From an uncultured Verrucomicrobiota bacterium (lineage in GTDB: Bacteria; Verrucomicrobiota; Kiritimatiellia; Kiritimatiellales; Tichowtungiaceae): a DNA stretch of 64,000 nucleotides. Location of the stretch: NCBI GenBank assembly GCA_903831085.1, contig CAIKWE010000020.1, positions 1 to 64,000 of the forward strand, read 5' to 3'. The position numbers and the translations under genes were made by a program. This document shows positions 16,796-28,800 of this stretch, one piece after another; position 1 is the stretch's first letter, and each line of letters starts with the position of its first letter. Below the pieces are notes generated by a model that saw only the letters and a program-made list of their open reading frames with translations, did not search any database and was not told the DNA's origin.

Positions 16796-17184
16796 AATTC
16801 CCTCCCATGGTTAGTAGAGTACATCCACCAACTTTCACCAAGCTAAGACATGAGAACCAATTTAGCGAGTTTTTTTTTATAAATTCTCGGGGATAAAAAC
16901 AGCAAAAAACCTCATAAGACGTTCTTTCTCAATGTGTTGGGGTTATGGATGCAGTGACATGAATTTGGGGTAGTATTTTCAGCCTGAAACGGCGGATTTT
17001 TGCAAAGGGGCGGCGAAGGTAATGGCGGGTGAGTCGGTGTCCGTGGACAGATGGGCCACCCATCCCGACACGGATGGTTCCGTTTGCGACCCATGAGCTT
17101 ACTTTACGAATTTTTTCCGTGTATTTCGTGCGTTCCGTGGTTTACTCTCCGGCCTCTCGATTTTCAGCCCGTGAGGTATGATTT
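16796..17184. other. intergenic region, 389 bases
   Basis: Divergent promoter region between the exported-protein operon and aconitase. It contains an AT-rich patch (about 16868-16915). I see no credible ORF, RNA gene or hairpin terminator. GAGG at about 17173 is a plausible ribosome site for the GTG start at 17185. Confidence 0.5.
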
Positions 17185-19806
<2,622 letters not shown>

Positions 19807-19849
19807 GTGCTGAGTTGCTTATCGTTTATAGTTTATCGCTCATCGCTTT

Positions 19850-20014
19850 CTAAAAATATTCCTGCGCGATTTTCCAGCCGATGAACACGCCGGCGATACT
19901 GCCGAGGTTGCTGATCATAAACGCTCCGAAAAAAGCAAAGCCGAGTTTTTCGCCGATCCACCAGCCGATCCAGCCGCCGACTAAAATGCCGATCCAGATG
20001 AGGAGTTTGGTCAT
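19850..20014 (-). CDS. small membrane protein
   Basis: A 54-residue protein, two hydrophobic helices with Gly-rich faces (LLIWIGILVGGWIGWWIGEK and FGAFMISNLGSIAGVFIGW), ending in KIAQEYF. The start ATG 20014 is preferred because upstream codons of the longer frame overlap the intergenic palindrome. It resembles small two-helix inner-membrane proteins (GlsB/YeaQ-like in topology), but I cannot assign a family. It converges with aconitase. Confidence 0.5.
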   Translation of the reverse strand: MTKLLIWIGILVGGWIGWWIGEKLGFAFFGAFMISNLGSIAGVFIGWKIAQEYF

Positions 20015-20058
20015 GAGCCGAAGTTTAATCCAGTGATTGGAAAAAAGCCCCTCGAAAA

Positions 20059-20074
20059 TTTCCAAACATTGGAA
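20059..20074. repeat. TTTCCAA-N3-TTGGAA palindrome
   Basis: Reads TTTCCAAACATTGGAA. Located between the divergent small membrane protein and the NYN gene. Confidence 0.6.
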
Positions 20075-20120
20075 CCCTTTGGTCTTGCAACCATCCGCCA
20101 ATCCGACGTTCCATTATTCC

Positions 20121-20591
20121 ATGGATTTTGACTGGCTCATCATAGACGGCTACAACCTGATGCATCAGGACGATGCATTGGACGGACGTCGCGACGATTT
20201 GCAGACCGCCCGTCAGCGTCTGGTGCGCCGGATTGAACAGTCTGCGTCAGGAATGGCGCGTAAGATCACGGTGGTGTTCGATGGCCGCGAAGGCGGCCGC
20301 GACGTCGCCCTCGACGCGCCAAATCTTGAAGTGCTCTTTTCGCCATCCAACCGCACGGCGGACGGCTTAATTGAGCAGATGGTTCACGCTGCGGAAAACC
20401 CGGAGCGGATTCTGGTGGTCACGTCCGACTGGATTGAACAGCGGCTGGTTTCTGTTTTCGGCGCTTCGGTGATTTCCTGTCGCGAGTTTCTACAGCGTTG
20501 TGAGACACCCGCCATCGTATCGAAAAAACCGAAATCTTCGAAAGGTTCCACGCTGGGCGATTTCTTTCCGGAAAAAACACATGAAAAGTAA
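20121..20591 (+). CDS. YacP-like NYN domain ribonuclease
   Basis: A 156-residue NYN (PIN-like) domain of the YacP/Rae1 type. Acidic active-site motifs are WLIIDGYNLMH (residues about 4-14), VVFDGREGG, SNRTADGLIEQM and VVTSDWIEQRLV. Members cleave mRNA on the ribosome or trim RNA. ATG 20121 is used because the domain begins there; the frame upstream overlaps the palindrome. The last 11 bases overlap rimO, so the two genes are translationally linked. Confidence 0.86.
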   Translation: MDFDWLIIDGYNLMHQDDALDGRRDDLQTARQRLVRRIEQSASGMARKITVVFDGREGGRDVALDAPNLEVLFSPSNRTADGLIEQMVHAAENPERILVVTSDWIEQRLVSVFGASVISCREFLQRCETPAIVSKKPKSSKGSTLGDFFPEKTHEK

Positions 20592-21933
20592 AACCAAAAA
20601 ATCCGCCCGCCCGCCGGTCGTGGCGATGGTCAGTCTTGGTTGCGCCAAGAACACGGTGGATTCGGAACTCATTCTCGGACGGTTCGTCGAAAGCGGCTGG
20701 CTGATTGCCGAGGATCCTGCGGATGCGGATATCTGTCTCGTCAATACCTGCGGCTTTATTCAGGATGCGCGTGAAGAAGCGGCGAGCGTTTTGCATGAAC
20801 TGCGCGGACTCAAAGAGGGCGGCGGGCCGCGGGCCGTCGTTGCGCTTGGCTGTCTCGTTAAGCGCGTCGCCGACAGTCCCGAATTGGAATCATTTCTGGA
20901 AGCCGCCGACGCCCGCGCCTCGTTCAACGACTACAGCCGCCTGCCGGAAATCTGCGCCAGACTGCTTGGCGAGAAGAGTGAAGAACTGGAACCTGAAAGC
21001 TACAGCGAATTCCTGATCCGGCCGCGTCTGCGGTTCGGTTCGCCGCACACCGCTTACCTGAAAATTTCCGAAGGCTGTTCCAATCCCTGCGCTTTCTGCT
21101 CGATTCCGAAAATCCGCGGCAAGCAGGTCAGCCGTCCGATGGACGACATCCTCGCCGAGGCGCACGCATTGATTGAAGGGGGCGCGGTTGAAATCAATTT
21201 GATCGCGCAGGACACCACGGCCTACGGCAAGGAATGGGACGGCGAACTGCATCTCAAGACGCTGCTTTGCAGACTGCGCGATGAGATCAAAGAGGACATC
21301 TGGCTCCGGCTGATGTATGTTTGTCCGCAACATCTGACCCGCGACGTGCTGGAGGTGCTGGCTTCCGATCCGCGGTTCTGCCCGTACATCGACATGCCGC
21401 TTCAGCATATTTCCGACAACGTGCTCACCGTGATGGGCCGTCAGATCAACCGTTTCCAAACATTGGAAAAGCTGGATTTGATTCGGGAGATTCTTCCGGA
21501 CTGTGCCATCCGCACCGCCTTTATTGCCGGCCATCCCGGCGAAACGGAAGGGGATTTTAATGAACTGCTGGCGTTTGTTCGCGAAGGACGCTTCACCCAT
21601 GCGGGAGTTTTCACCTATTCTGCCGAGCCGGGAACGCTTTCTGCCGAAATGGCGGATAGCGTACCGGAGGCCGTTAAACTGGAACGGCGCGCGCTTTTGA
21701 TGGAAGCCCAGCGCGAAGTTTCCACCGCGCGCTGCGCCGCGCAGATCGGTCTTACAGTTGAGGTGATGATTGACGGTCCCGGTGAAGAAGGACTGACGGC
21801 CCGCTCTCAGCGCCAAGCGCCGGAAGTCGACGGTGTCTTTCTTCTGCCGCCGTTCGATGCGGTTCCCGGCGACCGGTTCGATGTGAAAATCAGCGGCGCC
21901 ATGGCCTACGACCTGATCGCCGAGCCGGTCTAA
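20581..21933 (+). CDS. rimO: ribosomal protein S12 methylthiotransferase RimO
   Basis: RimO adds a methylthio group to the conserved aspartate of ribosomal protein S12 using radical SAM chemistry. The N-terminal UPF0004 domain has VSLGCAKNTVDSE and VNTCGFIQDAREE. The radical SAM cluster is EGCSNPCAFCSIP (CxxxCxxC). DTTAYGKEWDG and MPLQHISDNVLTVMGR follow. The C-terminal TRAM domain covers about the last 65 residues. ATG 20581 gives 450 residues, normal for the family; the longer frame starts inside the NYN gene. An iterated palindrome lies in its codons at 21453-21469. Confidence 0.95.
   Translation: MKSKTKKSARPPVVAMVSLGCAKNTVDSELILGRFVESGWLIAEDPADADICLVNTCGFIQDAREEAASVLHELRGLKEGGGPRAVVALGCLVKRVADSPELESFLEAADARASFNDYSRLPEICARLLGEKSEELEPESYSEFLIRPRLRFGSPHTAYLKISEGCSNPCAFCSIPKIRGKQVSRPMDDILAEAHALIEGGAVEINLIAQDTTAYGKEWDGELHLKTLLCRLRDEIKEDIWLRLMYVCPQHLTRDVLEVLASDPRFCPYIDMPLQHISDNVLTVMGRQINRFQTLEKLDLIREILPDCAIRTAFIAGHPGETEGDFNELLAFVREGRFTHAGVFTYSAEPGTLSAEMADSVPEAVKLERRALLMEAQREVSTARCAAQIGLTVEVMIDGPGEEGLTARSQRQAPEVDGVFLLPPFDAVPGDRFDVKISGAMAYDLIAEPV
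21453..21469. repeat. TTTCCAA-N3-TTGGAAA palindrome inside rimO
   Basis: Reads TTTCCAAACATTGGAAA, encoding FQTLEK in RimO; the arms are perfect. Confidence 0.65.
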
Positions 21934-22074
21934 CGGCCGCGTTTAAACGCCACACACGAAGACTACGGATCATCATACGGCTGAGCTGTATGGCCTTGTA
22001 ATTAATGACATCAGGGGAGATAATGTATAACTGTGTTAAGGATGCACTCCGCATCAAAACACGGAGATAAAATT

Positions 22075-25000
22075 GTGCGCTTCTCCCCAATATATTTCCG
22101 GTTTTTCAGAGCGGCATGGATTCTGACCGTCGGGCTGGCTCTGGCGGGCGGGGCGGGGGCCACTGATTTCCCGGTGTCCACCGTGGCGCAAATCACCACC
22201 GCACTGGCCAGCGCGGCTCCCGGCGACACGATCACCATGACCAACAAGGTCTGGACGGATGCCGACATCCTGTTCAAGAAGAGCGGCACGGCGGCCAACC
22301 CCATCACGTTGCGGGCGCAGACACCGGGGCAGGTGATTCTGGACGGAGCTTCCCGCTTGCGTATTGCGGGCAGCTGGCTCGTCGTGGACGGCCTGCGGTT
22401 CCAGTCCGGTTATGTACCCGATGCGAATACGGAGATCATCTCTTTTCGTGAAAGTTCCTCGTCGTCGGCTTCGCAGGCCACCAACTGCGCGCTGATCAAT
22501 TGCGCCATTATCGATTACAGAGGAACCTGGACGAATGATTGCAAATGGGTTTCGCTCTATGGCCGGAGCAACCGGGTGGAGAATTGTTTTTTCGCGGGCA
22601 AGACGAACCTAGGCACGACGCTGGTGGTCTGGCTGCCCGCGACGAATGCGACCTATGCCAATTATCATGTTATCCGCCGCAATCATTTCGGGTTGCGCCC
22701 CGAGCTGGGGTTTAACGGCGGTGAAACCATTCGCGTTGGCACGAGCGGCGAGGAGTTCACCAGTTCACGGACGCTGGTGGAGGAAAACCTTTTCCAATCA
22801 TGCAACGGCGAAGTCGAAATTATTTCCAGCAAGTCGTGCGACAACCTTTACCGCTATAACACGTTCGATTCCTGCGCAGGCACGCTTACGCTGCGCCACG
22901 GCGACCGGTGCACGGTGGAAGGCAACTGGTTCTTCGGCCACGGCCTGCCGGACACGGGCGGCGTGCGCATCATCGGCGAGGACCACACGGTGTTTAACAA
23001 TTATTTCGACGGACTCACCGGTTCAGGCACGTACTCGGCGTTGTGCATGATGAACGGCATCACGAATTCGCCTTCCACCGGGTATTTCCAGGTCAAGCGT
23101 GCGCGAGTCCTGTTCAATACCTTTGTGAACTGCTCGAACAATTTTGCCATCGGGGTAGTCAATGAAAGTACACTTCCCCCGATTGATTGCACCAACGCCA
23201 ACAACATCGTGTACGGTTCGGCCGCCCCGCTCGTCAATATTGTGACCCCGCCGACCAATTTTCTCTGGGAAGGAAATTATTTTTATGGCGCAACGGTCGG
23301 CATCACCAATTCCGGAATCGCGACGAATGACCCGTTGCTGGTCTTGAGCAGCGACGGTTTATGGCGTCCGGCGACTAACAGTCCTGTACTCGGCGCGGCG
23401 GCGGGAAGTTATACGTTCGTAACGAACGATTTTGACGGCCAGCCGCGCACCGGGGCGAAGGATATTGGTTGTGACCAAGCCTCAGCCTCGGCGCAAACGC
23501 GCCGGCCGTTGGGGCCGACGGACGTCGGGCCGGATTGGATACACATAAATCTTTCCGGCGGGCCGTCCAACCAGACGGTGGCCGTTGGCAGCAATGTCAG
23601 CTTTTCCGTGGTGACTGCGGGAACGCCTCCGTTTTTCTATCAGTGGCAGAAAAACGGCACGAACCTGGTGGACGGCGGAAAAGTTTCAGGCGCGACAACG
23701 AATACCCTGACGGTAACGGGCATACTACGGTCAGACGTGGCCGACTACCGGGTTGTTGTCACCAATACGATGTACGGTGTTGTGACCAGCACGGTCGCCA
23801 CGCTGACGATCGACCCGGCTACCGTGACCAATGATGTTTCTGTCACGAGCACGAATGTGTTTCTTGATGACCGATGGGCCGACGGCACACGCATAGATAC
23901 GAGTTTGCCAACGGATTCGGCGTGGTATGCATACTCCGCTTCAACCCTGACGGCTGAGACCAACAGACTGGTGGGCACACCTGATGCCTTAGCCACGCGG
24001 ACCTGGTGGACCTATTTCACGAGTAATTCCGCCGGGCCTGTGCGGCTGGGCACATCGGACACGCTGCGGGTCACGCTGGCATTCACGCCGTACGGCGTGA
24101 ATGCGGGCAACACTTCGCGTGGTTTGCGTATTGGTCTTTTCAATTCCAGCGGCGGCACACGGACGGTGGTGGACGGTTCCAACCCCAACGGAACCAATCA
24201 TACGGGGTACATGCTGGGTATGAACTTCGGGCAGATTTTTGGCGGCACCACCATGAAATTCCAGGAACGCACAAATCTAACCAGCAGCGGGCTGGTTGTT
24301 ACAGATACCGACTACAAGGAATTAAGTTCCGGCGGTCCGGCGGCAGGCAGCGGCGGGTTCAGCAACGGTGTTCCGTATATCCTGCAACTGCTCGTGAAAC
24401 GGAATATTAATTCCGTGGATCTCACCGCGACATTTTTCTGCACCAATGGCGGCTGGAGCAGCCTTTCGTTCGCCGGCGCGGACACGAACGATTTCACTTC
24501 CGCCTTTGATACCTTTGTCTTCCGCCCGGCGCTGCAGGCGCAAACGGCCACGAACTTCACCTTCACGCAATTCAAGGTGGAGCTAGTGGCCACCGACAAT
24601 CAACCGCCGGTGGCGGGAACCTTCGCCACAAACACTGCGATGAGCCAGTCTATCAATATTCCCGTGACAAACCTGCTGGCCGCGGCCACGGACGCGGATG
24701 GCGATGCGATGAGTATCACCGCCGTCAGCGCCTTGAGCGCTAAAACCGGCACGGTCACGCTTATCGGTGGCAACATCACCTACACTCCTCCCGGCGGTTA
24801 TGCTGGCGACGACCAGTTCAGCTACACTCTGACCGACTATCGCGGAGCCAGCAACACGGGTTATGTCGGTGTCACGATCACGGGTTCCACTTACACACTG
24901 ACAAGCAGTGCAGGAGCCAATGGCGCGGTTTCACCGGCGAGCACCAACGTGTTGGCGGGTAACAGCGCAAGCTTCGTGATCACGGCGAGCAATTACTACC

Positions 25001-25491
25001 GGATCGCGACGCTGAAGACCAATAACGCGGACGTGACCGGCGTGTCGTTTGATAACAACAGCACGACCACCAACTTCATCTGGAGCAACGTGCAGACATC
25101 GGGCATATTGGCCGCGACCTTCACGGTGCAGGTGACCACCAACGACGCGGCGCCCGTGCCGTACGAGTGGCTGGCAGGATACGGGCTCACTAATTACGAT
25201 ACGGACGCCATCGCTGACCAGGATCTTGACGGACTGAGCGCCTGGCAGGAATACATTGCCGGAACCGATCCGACCAACGCGGCGTCCTGCTTCAAGGCGA
25301 CCCAGAATACCCCGAACAAGGTCAGCTGGAGCGCGGTTTCCGGACGGGTTTATTCGGTGTACTGGTCGACGAATCTGATGAACGGCTTCCAGCCATTGGA
25401 AACCAACATTCTGTATCCGCAGGGCAGTTACACCAACGCGACTCCCGACCCGAGAGTGAATAATTATCAAATCAAAGTCCGGTTGCAGTAA
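22075..25491 (+). CDS. secreted PL6-like polysaccharide lyase with Ig-like and C-terminal modules
   Basis: A 1138-residue secreted protein. GTG 22075 is chosen because GGAG lies eight bases before it and a clean signal peptide follows (RAAWILTVGLALAGGAGA). Residues about 30-480 form a right-handed beta-helix typical of PL6 (chondroitinase B/alginate lyase): PGDTITMTNKVW, NPITLRAQTPGQVILDG, GLRFQSGYV, RHGDRCTVEGNWFFGHG, DHTVFNNYFDG, and the closing RRPLGPTDVGPDW. An Ig-like domain, a jelly-roll-like region, a cadherin-like domain (ATDADGDAMSITAV) and the C-terminal module shared with 25859-32395 follow. It degrades an acidic (uronate-containing) polysaccharide by inference. Confidence 0.85.
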   Translation: MRFSPIYFRFFRAAWILTVGLALAGGAGATDFPVSTVAQITTALASAAPGDTITMTNKVWTDADILFKKSGTAANPITLRAQTPGQVILDGASRLRIAGSWLVVDGLRFQSGYVPDANTEIISFRESSSSSASQATNCALINCAIIDYRGTWTNDCKWVSLYGRSNRVENCFFAGKTNLGTTLVVWLPATNATYANYHVIRRNHFGLRPELGFNGGETIRVGTSGEEFTSSRTLVEENLFQSCNGEVEIISSKSCDNLYRYNTFDSCAGTLTLRHGDRCTVEGNWFFGHGLPDTGGVRIIGEDHTVFNNYFDGLTGSGTYSALCMMNGITNSPSTGYFQVKRARVLFNTFVNCSNNFAIGVVNESTLPPIDCTNANNIVYGSAAPLVNIVTPPTNFLWEGNYFYGATVGITNSGIATNDPLLVLSSDGLWRPATNSPVLGAAAGSYTFVTNDFDGQPRTGAKDIGCDQASASAQTRRPLGPTDVGPDWIHINLSGGPSNQTVAVGSNVSFSVVTAGTPPFFYQWQKNGTNLVDGGKVSGATTNTLTVTGILRSDVADYRVVVTNTMYGVVTSTVATLTIDPATVTNDVSVTSTNVFLDDRWADGTRIDTSLPTDSAWYAYSASTLTAETNRLVGTPDALATRTWWTYFTSNSAGPVRLGTSDTLRVTLAFTPYGVNAGNTSRGLRIGLFNSSGGTRTVVDGSNPNGTNHTGYMLGMNFGQIFGGTTMKFQERTNLTSSGLVVTDTDYKELSSGGPAAGSGGFSNGVPYILQLLVKRNINSVDLTATFFCTNGGWSSLSFAGADTNDFTSAFDTFVFRPALQAQTATNFTFTQFKVELVATDNQPPVAGTFATNTAMSQSINIPVTNLLAAATDADGDAMSITAVSALSAKTGTVTLIGGNITYTPPGGYAGDDQFSYTLTDYRGASNTGYVGVTITGSTYTLTSSAGANGAVSPASTNVLAGNSASFVITASNYYRIATLKTNNADVTGVSFDNNSTTTNFIWSNVQTSGILAATFTVQVTTNDAAPVPYEWLAGYGLTNYDTDAIADQDLDGLSAWQEYIAGTDPTNAASCFKATQNTPNKVSWSAVSGRVYSVYWSTNLMNGFQPLETNILYPQGSYTNATPDPRVNNYQIKVRLQ
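25387..25401. repeat. palindrome variant inside the PL6-like gene
   Basis: TTCCAGCCATTGGAA, a one-mismatch copy of the iterated palindrome, in the codons for FQPLET. Confidence 0.5.
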
Positions 25492-25858
25492 GACGGAGTA
25501 ATATTTGCTCAAGCGGGTAGAAAAGCGGTTCCGGTCGTTTTCCAATAGATGGAACCCTCTGCTTCTTCCACGCCAAGGATCTCCGTACTACCTCTAAATC
25601 CTAATGATAAACACGGTTAATCATTGCACGTTTTACGTAAATACGGAACTGACGGAAGCGACATCGTAATGGGAACCCTGAAATTTTCATCTTCTGGGCG
25701 AAAGGAATGACAACCGCTCTTCATTCTTGTAATCTTGAGCAGGAAGTGGGAAAATAGTTCCCAGTCGTTGGTGCGTGGGCGGGGGGCCATCAAGAAACAC
25801 AATGCTTTCAGCTATAAGTAAAAGATAAACTATAGAATGACAAGTTAGGGTTATAATT
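25492..25858. other. intergenic region between the two giant secreted-protein genes
   Basis: 367 bases with a palindrome copy at 25539-25554 (TTTCCAATAGATGGAA). No convincing terminator, RNA gene or ORF was seen. The two flanking genes share a C-terminal module and may be co-expressed. Confidence 0.45.
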
Positions 25859-28800
25859 ATGAAAAAAGTATCCTTACCGCCAGTCCGGTTGAAATGGTTT
25901 TTGCCCGCGCTCTGCGGCTTTCTAACGGTCTTGTCCGTCCACGCCGCGCCCGTTGTGCTGGAAGCGCAGGAAGCGGATGATACCACCGCCACCTACACGC
26001 TGATCGAAAGCGTTCTAGGATCGGGCACCGCCAGCGAAGTGCCGGACGACATCCATCCGGAATTCGGGCCGCATATCACGCGGACATGGGCCGACGCGCT
26101 CGGCAAATATGTTTTCAATTTTTTCCTTCATGTTACCCCGGATGACGACCCGACGGATCCTCTTCTTACGGATCGGCAGCGAATCGAAATCAAAACCATG
26201 AGCGGCTCGCCCGCCTACGTGGTGGCCACCAACCGTCAGACCACCGCATTCCGCTGGTGGTTCAAGATCGATTCCGGCTTCCAGCCTTCCCCCAGTTTCA
26301 CGCACATTCATCAAATCAAGGCCGTCAACGACATTGCTAATGACTCAACGCCGCTCATTACCCTTACCCCGCGCGCCGGAAGTCCGGAGAAAATGCAGAT
26401 CATGTTCGCGCCATCTGACGCGGCGGGTCAGAGCGAAATAGCGTCTGCAAACCTGTCCGGTTTTAAAGGGGAGTGGATTGAAGCGAACGAGAAAATATTC
26501 AACGCCACCAACGGGACATATGAAATCGTGCTGAAACGGGTTCGTGACGGCAGCGTTCTGCTTTCCTATACCAACAACAATATCATCATGTGGCGCGGCG
26601 GAAACTCCGCCTCGATCAACCGGCCGAAATGGGGCCTCTATCGCAGCCTTAACGACGTGAGCTATCTCCGCGACGAAGTGGTGCAATTTGCCGATTTCTC
26701 CATCGCCAAAAACAGCGACACGTTTTCAAACATTGCGCCTTCGATCACAATGTCACCAACCAATCTGACGGTGGTTGAAGGTCAAGATGCCGCCTTTTCC
26801 GCCGAAGCGTCCGGCACTGCGGCATTAAAATACCAGTGGCGGTTTAACACCTCGAACAGTCTGTCCTGGGCCACCAACGCCACCATGACCATCGGGAATG
26901 TTCGATCCACCAATGCCGGCACCTATCTGGTGGTGGTATCGAATTGGTACGGAGCCGTGACTAGCACCGTGGCGACGCTTACAGTTAATGCGGCGACCGC
27001 GCCCACCATCACGCAACAGCCGCAGAATGTTGACGCGGTCAGCGGAATGAGTCTGAACTTCAGCGTGACCGTCAGCGGAAGCGATCCGTTCACGTATCAG
27101 TGGCGCAAAGACGGTTCGCCGGTTTCCGGCGGAACGAACAATCCCTTGAGTTTCATAAATGTCGATCCGATCAGTGCCGGCAATTACGATGTGATTGTGG
27201 CCAATGTGGCCGGTTCGGTCACCAGCGCGGTCGCCATTCTTACCGTTGTTGCCGAAAGCAACACGGTTTTCTCTACAGCGGGCGGCACGAATTGGGTTTG
27301 TCCGGCTGACGTTACCTCCATCCGGGTGCAATGCTGGGGCGGTGGCGGCGCGGGCGGAAGCGCGAAGCGCACCAGTGGTACCACCTCGCAGTATGGCGGC
27401 GGCGGCGCGGGCGGCGCGTATGCCAAGTACACTTCTTATCCCGTCACTCCGGGGAACACCTACTACATCAACGTAGGAGCCGGGGCGGCAAACAGCGCCA
27501 CGAATGATAACACTACCGTGGCGGGCGGCGACTCCTGGTTCAACACGAACAATGCGCCTTCATCCATCATCATCGCCAAGGGTGGTGCAGGCGGGGAAAG
27601 TGCGATTGGAAGTACAACCACAACTGGATATGGAGTGCGCGGGACGGGCACAACGAATGGCAGCGCCGGTACCGTCGTGTATGCAGGTGGCAGCGGTTTC
27701 ACGGCCGTCAGCAGCAAGGCCGGCGGCGGCGGCAGCAGCGCTGGGACCGCCACCAACGGAACGTCAGCAACATCACAAACAGGTGCGACGGCACCTACTG
27801 GCGGTGGCAACGGGGGAACCGGCCCGACAACCAGTCCTGGTGTTGGCGGCAATGGTTCGGCTCCCGGTGGCGGCGGCGCCGGTGCCCGGTCGAGCAGCAC
27901 CACGCTGTACGCAGGCGGAAACGGATCTGTAGGTAAGGTGGTTCTGACTTATGCGGTCGCAGCACCGCCGGTCGTCACGAACCAGCCCGCCAGCCAGTCG
28001 GTTAAGGTCGGTGATACGGCCACATTCACGGTCGGGATCAGCGGCGCGGTTCCGCTCACTTACCGCTGGTGGTTCAACGGCTCAGATCTTGGAGCCACCG
28101 CAACCAACAGCACACTGGTTATCGCAAACGCGCAGTTGTCTCATGCGGGAAACTATAAGGTGGTGATAACAAACACTTATGGCGCGGCGACCAGCACGGT
28201 CGCCTCGCTGACGGTTGAGGCTGTCGCGACAACCTTATCGTTGCTCTCCGTAGATTTTGAAAGCGACACGCTTAATCTCAAGCCGACGACGTCGGGCGCG
28301 ATCGTTCGTCCGGCAACCAGTACGGTCACCAACTATGTGACCGTGGTGAGCAGCAGCACGAATAAGGCCGGAACAGGCCAGGGAGTCAGGTTCCTTGATA
28401 ACTCAACCAACGCAAGTACAGCGCTGGAATACAACTTTGTCTCCAATTCCGCTTCGCAGATTTCTCTGGTGCAGGCCAGTTTCAATTTTTCCTGCATCAC
28501 CAGCAACAGCGGTACCACCAGTTATATTTCCATAGGACTTGGGGCATACAGCAACGGTTACAGTCTATCATCCTCAGCACTCCGCTGGAATGAGTTTCGG
28601 CTATATCAGAACAACACACTGAGAATCACCACAAACGGGGGCTCTGCGGCGGGCACTTACTCCCTTAACCCGGCTGGCACCTCAAACACACTGGTTATGT
28701 TCGCGAACGATTCAACGGCGTCGATGGCGTATACCTTCAACGGAGATCAGACGCTGGCGGCCGATTCGGTTGCCTATTGGCTGAATGGCACAAAGATTTC

